From Ixodes scapularis (lineage: Eukaryota; Arthropoda; Arachnida; Ixodida; Ixodidae), in the NCBI RefSeq assembly GCF_016920785.2, contig NW_024609836.1:62413930-62477929 (forward strand): 64,000 nucleotides of DNA. The letters run 5' to 3'. The notes under the pieces were generated by a model that did not search any database, was not told the origin of the DNA, and was given only the letters and a program-made list of their open reading frames with translations. Made by a program: the position numbers and the translations under genes. Below are positions 55,012 through 64,000 of this stretch, piece by piece (the first letter of the stretch is position 1; every line of letters starts with the position of its first letter).

Positions 55012-55501
55012 CAGGGATGTCGCGAAGCTGAGGAGGTTCGAGGTCGATCAAGTTCGCCTTTCTCGAACCTTCCAACGCGAAGTGTGACAAAACGTTCGAC
55101 TGAAGTTCGACTTTTGTGCGCAGGCGTGAAAATTTGTTGAACACGAGTTGGAACCACCCAGCGGAATTAAAATTTAATATTTTTTTATTTATTGCTTCAC
55201 TGGTTCGCATTACTCACTAACGATATCATTAGGAGTACCTATATACAACTAACGATATCATTGAAAGTATATATTTTTGCTTTTGTATCTTGCAAACATC
55301 AGTAGTCATTTTATGAAATGTAAAATGAACTACTTCATTCGTGTTTTTGTTTTCTTTTTTTTTTAAGGTTAGAATTTTCGTGTAGCAGCCGGGCAACAGA
55401 TTCGATAGGTCTAACTTCGTCGAACTTCGCAAAAAGGTAGAGGATTCGTTGAACCAGTCAAACCTCGAACCTCGGGTCGACAAATGTTCGCGACATCCCT
55501 A
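55012..55501. mobile_element. hAT-like MITE with AGGGATGTCGCGAA ends
   Basis: Left end CAGGGATGTCGCGAA; right end on the minus strand TAGGGATGTCGCGAA. Subterminal 'GTTCGAGGT' and 'TCGAACCT' words lie on both sides (about 55036-55075 and 55455-55475). The flanks ATTGGGGA and ATTGGCAC are only partly alike, so the TSD is degraded. No coding. (C/T)AGGG.TGT..CGAA ends are known from hAT families. Confidence 0.75.
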
Positions 55502-56318
55502 ATTGGCACGCAAGAGTGCTGTGCGGGAAAGTAGACGCACAGGCATTTTTTTGTTTGAAGTAAAAGAAATGGTGGCCAAGAACTGTCTTAATGTCCCAAC
55601 GCGCTCTTAGCAACGAGGTGTTTCGGTGGTGCCCTCTTAAGGTTTGTAACCATGACGTCATTACCAGGATTCTCAGTTACAAATAACAAATTCCATGCAG
55701 TGATGAAAAAAATGGCGGCGCGAGCTCGTAGTCATTGCCTTGCTAAGTTAAAAGCCTGATATTGCTCTATTTGCGTCGATGAAAGCGGAACTATAGTCCT
55801 ATTCAAAACGCCGAAGTGAGCGCTTGGCCAACCGAGAAAGGCACACAACAGCGACGTGTTTTGGTTGCACACGTCGTCAATGGTTGCTCACAGTCGCCAG
55901 TACTCGAGCCTCTGCGAAGGTATGCTGACTTTGTGTTTGCTTCTTCGAGCTTCGGGACGTCGTCTGCTTTCGGGCAAAACGACACCCGTCTGGAGGCAGA
56001 CGACGTCCACGGGAGCTTCCGGATGAGTTGTTTGCAGGTCTGCGGTGTTGTCGAGTTGACTTATACCTGGCCGCGAGCCGTGCTTCGCAACGAGCGACTG
56101 CACTTGACTCGACGCCCGTACGAGTGTTTGTTACATTGTGGTTAGGGTGCGTCATAGGCTGTCCGTCTCCTTGACATCCATTGCTGTCAGCGGCTTCGAA
56201 GACAAACGTGCCGATCGTTGTCTGCGACGCTTCGTGTTCTTGCTGCTACGTTCAAGTTGTTTTTCAAAGCGTTTAAGTTCCGAACGAATGACTCTATCCT
56301 TTTAGCCTTCATTAGTGA
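55502..56318. other. Intergenic sequence, no gene seen
   Basis: 'GAGGTGTTTCGGTGG.GCCCTC' followed by 'ATGACGTCATTACC' around 55615-55670 recurs around 59256-59310, another dispersed repeat. Frames at 55816-56145 (+) and its mirror (-) have no domain. Confidence 0.45.
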
Positions 56319-56519
56319 GGTTTAGTATTGCGTATAACAGAAAACGCAAGCGCTGTGCGTTAGCGTTCGTTAGCTTTCCGTTCTCCACGCTGCGCATGCG
56401 CAAATTCGCGCCAATTCAAGGCAGCAATTTGGGCTCCGCACACGCGCAGTGTGGAACACGCAACGCCAACGCAAACACACAGGGCTTGCGTTCGCTCGTA
56501 TACGCAATACTAAAACTCC
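56319..56519. mobile_element. Palindromic MITE with TTTAGTATTGCGTATA ends
   Basis: The left end GGTTTAGTATTGCGTATA mirrors the right end TATACGCAATACTAAAAC. Inside, 'AACGCAAGC.CTGTG' and 'CTGCGCATGCG' pair with 'GCTTGCGTT' and 'CGCGCAG' across the centre. TSD not resolved. Confidence 0.78.
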
Positions 56520-56562
56520 CTATCATTCGGAACGCCAAATGAAAACGCAGATACCCAAAACT

Positions 56563-56652
56563 AATCAAGTCAATGCTGATCAAGTCAAAGCTAATCAAGT
56601 TAAAGCTGATCCAGTCAAAGCTGATCAAGTCAAAGCTGATCAAATCAAATTC
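56563..56652 (+). repeat. 15-bp tandem repeat, six units
   Basis: Units are variants of GATCAAGTCAAAGCT, six in a row without gaps. Because 15 is a multiple of 3, the plus-strand frame reads a five-residue repeat (DQVKA) and the minus strand reads SFDLI-like repeats. No start, domain or splice context supports translation. Confidence 0.9.
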
Positions 56653-57279
56653 GAAAATAAACATCCTGGGAGCCCCAGAGTAGCATCTGATGCTTCGCTA
56701 AGAGCCTATAATTATGTCCCTTTTTTTCTTGGAGGAGTGTGTTTATGATTCCCTAACGCTTTCCTTTGTAGCGAACGCTGACAATTTAGGGAAACAAATA
56801 TAATTTTAATTTATATGTCTTACACTGGATTAAACATTTACCTTTTTTTTTACCAACTAAAATGGCATTTACATTGGTGAGCTCACTTTGGCACTACGCG
56901 CTTCAAATGTAAAAAACAAAAACAAAAAAAAAGGCCTGACAGCAGATGAAACGAAATCTGGTGCCTCATATTCACACGCCAGAACTAACCAAGCCCTTTT
57001 CAAAAAATAAAACAAACAGCCCGCCTGCAAAGAGGGTAAGCACGTTTGGACGATAAAAAGAGTACTGGAACAGCCTATACATCACAAACAGGTCCCAGGG
57101 TGCGTGTTGGGAAATCCCCGTGGACTAAACCCACGGCAAATCTCCTGACGCCCCGATATGGGCCTATTTTAAGCGCTTCTGAACCGCGCTTTTCCGCAAC
57201 GCACGCCGCAGCTTTCAACCTTAGCCACCCATCGGTATATGGGGAAAAAGAGTGGAGTCGGCGGGCGAGGCCAGTCTTG
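56653..57279. other. Intergenic sequence, no gene seen
   Basis: A and T runs, short frames only. Confidence 0.45.
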
Positions 57280-57765
57280 TTCACGCTACTCGAAGGAACT
57301 AATCGATTACAATTACTCTTGCTTAAAAACTTAAATTGGACTGCTTGATTACTTGAGAAGTATGTTGGTCGTTACTCGAAATAGTAACCCTTATACTTTT
57401 TCGACTACTTCAGATTTTCAGAACGACAGATTTTTTTGCCGATTAGAGAACGTGTCATTCGTACTGTTTCATTATTGAATTAGGATCGCCGAAATATGAA
57501 CTACTTATCTTTTCAATCCACCAATTTGCGTAAAATCATTCTCCTGTCCGAGACTCGTTTGAGGATTTATTGGTATAGAAAACTCATAGAAACAAAAGGG
57601 TGACATTAAAAATAAGAAAGGAAAATATTTTCGGTTACAATTATTTTAGTACTTCCAAAAGTAATCAAAATACTCTTGCGACTACTTCCTAATAAATGTA
57701 ATCAAATTATTACAACATTACCCCTAAAGTAATCGATCACAAGTAATTTTATTACCTGCCATGAG
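57280..57765. mobile_element. hAT-like element remnant with TAATCGATTAC-type subterminal repeats
   Basis: 'TACTCGAAGGAACTAATCGA' at the left (57288) and 'AAGTAATCGATCACAAGTAA' at the right (57728), with 'TTACTCGAA', 'AAAGTAATC' and similar words between. The layout resembles the TAACGG hAT family but the motif differs. Ends and TSD not resolved. A further piece ('AGATTACTCGATTTCTCGAA') is at about 58115-58135. Confidence 0.5.
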
Positions 57766-58152
57766 TACATTGTGTACAGGGCGGGCACTGAGGCTTGGGT
57801 TAACGCGTTTTAGTGGTTCCACGGCTATTAGCGGCTCCCATATTTGCCTATGCGCGTCGGAGCCCTCATCTTCACGTGTTTCTCGGCGCCATTGGCTCCA
57901 TGGTGCCAGTGCCGCTATACGTCGCTTTGTCGGCACGCAGTTTTCTGGGTTTTTTTTTTTTTTTTTTTCTCTTTTACTGCCAAAATTTTGTTTATTGTAA
58001 ATATCACCAGGGCGTTTGCCATGTACGTCGTCGCGTTCGTCCGTGTACACGTTCCTAAAAATATAATCGCTGACGACTTATTACAATGAGTCTCGGTTAA
58101 AAAAAGAACTCAATTAGATTACTCGATTTCTCGAAGAGGAAATTAATAAGGC

Positions 58153-58337
58153 GTATTCACTGGGCGCCATATTTGTGGGCGCTGTCTAGAGCGCATGCTC
58201 AGAACGAGCCCACATTAATAGGCTGCTAAGACCGGCAATCTTGAGGGTGCCGAATGCACGTTACAAAAGAACAGTGGAAGCTCGCCATCAGCACGCGCTC
58301 AGCAGTCGCGCACACAGCTATGGCCGCCAGTGAATAC
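58153..58337. mobile_element. MITE (185 bp) with GTATTCACTGG ends
   Basis: Left end GTATTCACTGGGCGCCATA; right end on the minus strand GTATTCACTGGCGGCCATA. An inverted diverged copy is at 59684-59850 and a third at 46428-46560. No coding, no clear TSD. Confidence 0.8.
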
Positions 58338-59683
58338 TTCCTATACACGTTTGCAAGAAAGGCTCCTGTGCGCTGCCATTTTGAGCGATGCTGGCGCCCC
58401 GTACCGTTTCCGCCATGCTGGGGTGCGCCAGGGGCACGTCAGTGGGGTGCGCGATGACAAGATGGTGCCGTTTGCTGCATCGCCGATGGCTAACGTTAGC
58501 GGCACACTTACTGTCTCGGAACGCAGGAGGAGGTGTCCACACAGAATCGTAGCATCACATATTGTAGGACGGGGCATCTTTCAGGGTTGGAGCTGACTCT
58601 ATAACGATCGCAGCCTCTGTTCCTGCATGTTGTGGAAGCCAGAGCTGCCTCGAGCGCAGCCATCGTTTATGCAAAGGCCATGCGACTTGTGGCGGATTCT
58701 GAAGAGCGCCTTAAGACTTTAGATCTTTTTGAAATTTTTCTATTTGTTACCGGTTTAGGCATTTTATTTAATTATCCGTGCTCTTTCGCGGTCGAAGACG
58801 ACACGTGTACGTTTTATACTTATTTTTTAAATTTCTTTCTGCGCTCAGTGGTGTGCGCTTCGGCGAGAGACGCTTGGCAACATTGTACGACAACCAGCGA
58901 ACGTCCTGGCTGGAGAGTAGGTCCGCCTCACCTTGGCGCGCGGTTCGAGGTTAAGCCGGGATCCCACTTGCAAAGGTGTATTAGCGACGAGATTAGGGTG
59001 CCTACATGTCTGTCTGTCTCAGGGTGAAGACATCCATTGTTGCCCTGAATGTGCCAGCCCGTGACGCTCTCGCGCACTCGGTGCATGACTTGGGCGGTAA
59101 AATGGCGTCTATGCATTAGCCAAAGCTACGCGCTCGAGCTGGGTGACACCGCATAGCGCGCGCTTCAAAATGCATAAAAAAAACGATTGGGCGGAAAAAT
59201 GGCTGAGATGTCACCACTCAAGCAAAAGCGCTCGTGTGTATGAAGGCACTCTAGACGAGATGTTTCGGTGGCGCCCTCGTTCGGCTACCTTTCGTGACGT
59301 CATTACCTTGTGAACAACAAGTTTGATGGTGTCCGTAATGGGCGTGGTGGAAGCCTGAAATCATAGCGGTTTCAAAACAACACTGCCAACACCGTCAAAA
59401 TTGAAGTTTTTGCATTCCTCTTATTTCCGTCCATGAGACATTCTTTGTTGACGTCATAGTCAGCATTCGGCCAATTGTGGTGGGCCGACCACAGCGACGC
59501 TTTCTATCGCTCACGTCGCCAATAGGGAGTATAGAGCTTTCCAATGTTTACAAAATCACAGTCCAGCGTGCGATCTTGACAGCCCAGCACGTGCGTGTTC
59601 GTCGCTTCTGAAAGCGAGCAAAGCACGCGCCATACGCGCGAACACTGAAAATGGCACCGGTCACACGCTCCTTTTTGTAAACT
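58338..59683. other. Intergenic sequence; unassigned open frame 58632-59027
   Basis: 58632-59027 (+) is open for 131 codons (EARAASSAAIVYAKAMRLVA...), but I recognise no domain. 58341-58577 is open on the minus strand too. 59256-59310 repeats part of 55615-55670. Confidence 0.35.
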
Positions 59684-59850
59684 TCTATTCACTGGCGGCC
59701 ATATCCGTGTGCGCTGCTGCTGAGCGCGTGCTGACGGCGAGCTTCCGCAGTATTTTTGGAGCGTGCATTTAGCACCATCAAGGTTGCCGGTCTTAGCGGG
59801 CTATTAATGTGAGCTCGTTCTGAGCATGCGCTCTAAACATAGCCCTCAAA
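59684..59850 (-). repeat. Inverted diverged copy of the 58153-58337 MITE
   Basis: 'TATTCACTGGCGGCCATA', 'GCTGAGCGCGTGCTGA' and 'GGTTGCCGGTCTTAGC' match the minus strand of 58153-58337. Its far end is replaced by the start of the next element (59851). Confidence 0.8.
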
Positions 59851-60110
59851 TATAGACGCTTTACACACGCGCCAAATCGAGCCGCCATAGCCGCCCTTCT
59901 CTTGTCTTACCGAGATGCCGAGCCACTGAAGCGGGCGTTGACGAGTCTCCACAAGGGCCTATGGTGAGGAGAAGGATACAGTAGCACTTAAAGTGACAAT
60001 AACCTGGCCTGCTGTGGCAATGGTGAAGGGAAGCGAACGGAATAAGAGGGAACAAAAATTGAAGGTCGGTTATGGCGGCGCCCATGCACAGCTGCTGCAA
60101 AGCGTCTATA
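59851..60110. mobile_element. TATAGACGCTTTACA MITE, copy 1
   Basis: Left end TATAGACGCTTTACACACGC; right end on the minus strand TATAGACGCTTTGCAGCAGC. It is about 260 bases and closely similar throughout to 60226-60486 in the same orientation. TATA ends suggest insertion at TA. Confidence 0.85.
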
Positions 60111-60225
60111 GGCCGATTTCACCGAGCGTGTAGTGCGGCGCTCTCGTGAGGCCACCATAACCTTAGTTAACAGGAGTCGGATGGCAGTGCCCGAGACGGC
60201 TTGAGCGCTGCACGCGCAGAAAGGC

Positions 60226-60486
60226 TATAGACGCTTTACACACGCGCCAGATTACAGCCGCCATTGCTAACCTTCTCTTGTCCTACCGAGATGCCGAGCA
60301 ACTGAGACGCTACTTGACGATCTTCTACAAAGTCCGAAGCTTTAGAAAATGGCACAGTTGAATCTGATATGGCAATAACCTGGCCTGCTATGGTAATGAT
60401 GAAGTGAAATAAACGGAATAAGAGGAAACAAAAACTGAAGGTCAGTTATGGCGGCGTCCATGCACAGCTGCTGTAAAGCGTCTATA
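60226..60486. mobile_element. TATAGACGCTTTACA MITE, copy 2
   Basis: Same ends as copy 1 (right end on minus: TATAGACGCTTTACAGCAGC). Shared interior words include 'CCTACCGAGATGCCGAGC' and 'CAATAACCTGGCCTGCT'. The two copies lie only 115 bases apart. Confidence 0.85.
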
Positions 60487-60974
60487 AAGTTCCCCCGATA
60501 CATTGCGGCAGGGATGGCAATTAGCCAAAACGGCTAGTGGGATCGGTTTTTTGGACGTTATTAAAAAACAAAAGTGCGCCCGTTACTTTTTCCATTACTT
60601 CATAAGAACCTTCGTGTCATTACCAATCGAAACACTGCGATTCTCAACATTATTTAGTTTCGGTTATCTGGCGGTCGCAAGTGAAGACACTTTAAGAAAT
60701 CTGGAGCGTCTCCTTTCCCGTCAATCACTTAGGTGAACCTATTGCTGCACTCCATGGAGGGAGAGCTTGGCCAATGGTGAGGCTAAAAAAAAAACAAAAA
60801 AACATTAACCTTAAAATAAAAGAAAACAAAACTCTGGGCTGTGCCATTAAGTAAGACGTTCCATCATTTCCGCCACAGCGCATTGTAGTTTTTCTTAGGT
60901 GCTGCACTAACAAAATTCCCCCTCTCTGGCGGACCACACGGGCTCCGCTCTACACTTTGGCAGAAAGATATGCG
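60487..60974. other. Intergenic sequence, no gene seen
   Basis: Short frames and A runs only. Confidence 0.45.
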
Positions 60975-61190
60975 GAGAGCGAGTCGTCTGCTTCGTGCGC
61001 AGCAGTGCGGTGACGTCAGAACGACGCCGAGCTCTTATTGGCTGATTGAAAAAAACAATAGTGGGTAGGCTACAAGGCATAGCATTGAGGTCCACCCATT
61101 TTGTTTCCTTTTTTTTCTATTAGCCAATAAGAGCTCGGCGTTGTTCTGACGTCACAGCCACTTTTGAGCAAGCGCAGACGACTTGCTCTT
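60975..61190. mobile_element. Palindromic MITE with 34-bp core arms
   Basis: 61010-61043 and 61122-61155 are inverted copies with one mismatch ('GTGACGTCAGAAC', 'ACGCCGAGCTCTTATTGGCT'). Weaker pairing continues outward through 'GAGTCGTCTGC' and 'GCAGACGACTTGC'. TSD not resolved. Confidence 0.88.
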
Positions 61191-61217
61191 AGCAATGCCA
61201 CGCGCGTCTCAGAGCAA

Positions 61218-61291
61218 TCGCGCCAGTGGTCAAATGGTTATCGTTCTTGGCTCCCACGCAGAGGGCGGAGGCTCGAATCCTTGGAGCGGAC
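61218..61291 (+). repeat. tRNA-like sequence (tRNA-derived SINE head or tRNA-Gly-like pseudogene)
   Basis: An A-box-like TGGTCAAATGG (61227-61237), an anticodon-loop-like CTCCCAC (61251-61257; CCC would read Gly) and a B-box GGCTCGAATCC (61270-61280) are spaced as in a tRNA gene. The T stem pairs at 4 of 5 positions, but the acceptor ends do not pair, so it is not a functional tRNA. A tRNA-derived SINE start is the best reading. Confidence 0.55.
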
Positions 61292-61629
61292 GCGCCATTT
61301 TGTTATTTCTGTAAATGTCGCGTCCTGGCGAATTCGAGAACTCTGTTGCTTCTTCGAGGTTCGAATATTGTACGCGCCGAACCTTCTACGTCTATTGCTC
61401 TAGAAGCCCACGCGTGTTCTTAAGGGGCTCCGCGTGGCGAGCCCGAGTCAGACTTTCGCCCGCGTTCAATTCTGCAGCTACGCCGACATCGAGGCCCGCG
61501 ACGCCCAGTTATTTCACCCTTTGTTTGGCACGAGTTCGCCACAATAATTAAACCTTTAATTTTTTTTTTTATTTCACTCTTGCCTGTCGTGTGACATCCG
61601 GGAAAGTATGCCATCAGTGTGGAGAATAA
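61292..61629. other. Sequence downstream of the tRNA-like head, no gene seen
   Basis: Possibly the body of a SINE, but no tail or TSD could be set. A T run stands at 61559-61570. Confidence 0.35.
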
Positions 61630-62235
61630 AAATAAGTCAAATTATTTAAATTGTTATTTAGATCAATATTTAAATCGCGATTTAAATTAGACCAGTTTTA
61701 CTGTGATGATTTAAATCGAACCTTTGCCGCAAAAAATATTCCTGAAAGTATTTGTTTTAATTTCCCGTTTGTCTATCATTTGATGCTTTCCATGTGTATT
61801 TGTTTTGAACTGAGATCAAAGAATTGTCGAGCAAAAAGGATTTATATCAGGCTTTAGTTCGAGCAAATCAGAACGCAAAAGAACACAACAAAAACTTGAA
61901 AAGTAATGTTTCATTGCGAGCAAAATTATAACGCTAAAGAAGAAGCAAATAAAGCTTTCTAGCTAACTAAAAAAAAATCAAACTCTTTTTGTTTTTGTAT
62001 GGTGGGGGCTACATCAATAAAAAGTTGTTCGTTAAGCTGCATTTTACATTTACAGTCGTTATCTCTTCCGCATTGTTATCAGTGATTGGACGGATTGGTC
62101 AACCATCATCTGCTATGTTTAAAAAAATAGATGTAGTAATAAAGAGTCACTATTTTCTAGCTACGGCGATTTAAATAAAATGTATACAGTTTAAACTAAA
62201 TTAACCTGATATAAATCAAATAAATCTGAATTATA
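61630..62235. mobile_element. Probable non-autonomous DNA transposon with ATTTAAATC-type subterminal repeats
   Basis: 'ATTTAAAT' words cluster at both sides: 61640-61720 ('ATATTTAAATCGCGATTTAA') and 62165-62235 ('GCGATTTAAATAAAATG', 'TATAAATCAAATAAATC'). Ends and TSD not fixed. The open frame 61651-61857 is AT-driven. Confidence 0.35.
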
Positions 62236-64000
62236 CGTGATCTTTTTTTCCCCCACCCTGCATACGCGACATACTCCACGCGCCAACGGCTTTCCAACAC
62301 TTTCGATTGCAAAGGATTCGATGAAATAAATCTGCCAGACGAAAAAAAAAAAAAAAATAAACATAACAAGCTTGTCTGCCAGCTACAGACGCTGTATCCC
62401 TGCCGCTTCAGGTATAACAAAAAACAGAAAGCAATAAGCCATCTCCTGCTATTCTCACGGCTCTGTAAACGTCCCACAATCAGCTAAATCCCAAGGTAAA
62501 GGGACACTACACAAAGCAAACCGACGTAACCGCACACAAGTAAAGTACAAGTTAATGCAACGCTTCACAAGTGGTCGTGGGAAGATCCGGGCCGCAGGCA
62601 AAGCTCGTCTCGTCCTGGCCAAGAAGTCTTTGTGGACATACGTGCAGGGGCCAGGCCGTCTGTGCACATATCAGCCGTGGGATCTTCTCTGTACCGGGCC
62701 TTCGCGACCACAGACGACAAAAGAATGAATTCAACTAGCCTCGTCATGCAATCTTTCTCTCTCTCTCTCTCTCTCTTTTTTTTTTTTTTCTTGTTGTCCT
62801 ATCTGGTGCGTACCTTATGAACAGAGGGGCAGACGACAGAACAAACAGTTTCGTATCCGGTCATACAATATAAATAGTATATATTTTCCTGCGTTTAGAG
62901 AGAAAGTGCAAATATCCTGGGCTCGCACGACGAGCAGCGGATTAAGCCGGTGCATCCTCGCGACGGCAGGGAGAGCAAACAAAAAAAAAAAAAAACACCC
63001 GCAATGGTTGATACACATTTATTCAGACATGCTTAGTTTCGAGTTTCCCATGTGCGTCAGCACTTTATAAGAATTTTTTTTTTTTTCAGGTTTAAGAGAA
63101 GGTAAATACAGAAACGCAGAATGGTGAATTTTTTTGCTTGCGTCCGCGTAAGTGCTTTCTCAGTGGTCGGGATAAAAACAACCGGGAACAAATCTCGCGA
63201 ATTCGCTCGGCTTGGCAATTGCTACGGAAAAGATTGGTTCGGTTCTGCTCGTTGTAGCGTCAGAAGCGATTGCGTCTGCCGAGCACGCATATAGTGATAC
63301 CCCAACACAAAGTCATTATAACTCTGTTTCGAGCAAGAGGATTTCAAACGGATGAATTGTCGAAGAATACTACTCCGCTCTTATAAAAAAAAGATAAAGA
63401 AAAAGAAGTAACAATGATGGAACTGTGGAACCGAAACCATCAGACCACCGTACACCTTCCAAATTTTGCGCCAGTATAACTATACTTTCTTGATGTCTAA
63501 ATCCATTACCGCACTGCTCATACGTTATACAAAGGAGACGGAGTTTCTTTACAGACATTATCAGAGAAGTGTCTGCGAACACTCCTCCAGCATATTTAAA
63601 GCATGTTTGCTTCTTACATTCGGGTGCTTCAAACATGTCTAAAGACAGCTTTTCTTTTTCTTTTTTGCATGATTAGTATGACGAGACCGGCGATACGGGG
63701 AAGAAACAAGCCTCAGACAATGGCTTCAGACTGTTTTTTGTACGATGGGTTAGCAGTGGGAAGCTCGGCTTGAGAATATCTCTTGTGCGTTAGTTGGGAG
63801 CAAGCAAGACGAGATACATTGCTGCGAATTCGTGTGCACCGATCAATTCCTTCGGAGGAGCCGCCATTCCTGTTGTTTCCCCGTAGGTTTGGTTCGACAA
63901 ATGGTCGTGCATGCGATCAATAAATTAGGTTGAAGATGTACACAACGAGACACGCTTAATGTCAGCAAACAATAGCGAGTTCATTTTTTTTTTTTTTTTT
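62236..64000. other. Intergenic sequence with simple repeats
   Basis: (TC)n at 62754-62775 running into a T run, an A run at 62341-62357 and another at 62980-62995. A short dispersed repeat lies at 63590-63650 (minus; partners at 12.4 and 28.9 kb), and a terminal T run is cut by the window edge (63985-64000). No gene seen. Confidence 0.45.
63590..63650 (-). repeat. Short dispersed repeat (copy 3 of 3)
   Basis: On the minus strand 'AAGAAGCAAACATGCTTTAA' matches the other copies at 12430-12480 and 28845-28895. Confidence 0.5.

Noticed and set aside
56449..56748. Protein with DQVKA pentapeptide repeats
   Set aside because: The repeat is explained by a 15-bp minisatellite, with no supporting start, domain or splice sites.
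61218..61291. Functional tRNA-Gly gene
   Set aside because: A and B boxes are present, but the acceptor stem does not pair and the anticodon stem is poor.
1..64000. CRISPR arrays, operons, bacterial promoters or ribosome binding sites
   Set aside because: Nothing in base composition, gene layout or repeat structure fits a prokaryote or phage. Direct repeats with unique spacers were not seen.

Overview
This 64 kb window is eukaryotic, AT-leaning, intron- and repeat-dominated DNA. It has no operons, no bacterial start sites and no long clean reading frames. The repeat mix (interstitial TTAGG-type repeats, CR1/L2-like non-LTR elements, a GIY-YIG Penelope-like element, Ty3/gypsy and solo LTR remains, and very many hAT-type and palindromic MITEs) suggests an arthropod with a large repeat-rich genome. 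A hard tick is my best guess from overall texture, but this is inference and not proven from the sequence. I could not identify any complete host gene with confidence. The best host-exon candidate is 39403-39593, which has both splice consensus sites; there is also a THAP-like fragment at 38767-38967 and a CpG-rich first-exon-like area at 52480-53010.

Layout. 1-16 kb: two inverted copies of a long dispersed repeat (101-2040 on +, 11806-15873 on -) enclose TA microsatellites, a hAT-like element with a perfect 8-bp target-site duplication (TSD) at 8925-10357, a foldback MITE (11368-11774), a TA-flanked palindromic MITE (15124-15392) and a Penelope-tail-like hairpin with a hammerhead-like core (13619-13663). 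16-20 kb: a foldback element whose arms are built from short 'CAACTCGTCGA'-type repeats, with a perfect 10-bp TSD (16985-17797), then a 1.83-kb hAT element with a perfect 8-bp TSD and a decayed transposase C-terminus (18117-19946). 20-29 kb: a gypsy RNase H fragment between two ~100-bp direct repeats, several small MITEs, and ordinary intergenic DNA.

29-34 kb: a decayed CR1/L2-like LINE (ORF1, endonuclease, reverse transcriptase) interrupted by a 309-bp hAT MITE and by a solo LTR, both with visible TSDs. 35-38 kb: a LINE 3' zinc-knuckle fragment, then a Penelope-like element on the minus strand whose GIY-YIG domain is split by a 375-bp hAT MITE; removing the MITE and one TSD copy restores the frame. 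38-46 kb: two copies of a ~540-bp repeat, long palindromes and a 133-bp tandem duplication. 48-51 kb: a second member of the TAACGG-type hAT family with an array of degenerate ~61-66-bp units inside it. 55-62 kb: more hAT-like and palindromic MITEs, including paired 'TATAGACG' elements and a tRNA-like SINE head.

Functionally the window is a graveyard and nesting ground for transposons. The precise nesting events (MITE into LINE ORF1, solo LTR into LINE tail, MITE into Penelope endonuclease, MITE inside hAT) give a relative order of insertion. Coordinates of decayed elements without TSDs are approximate by tens of bases.
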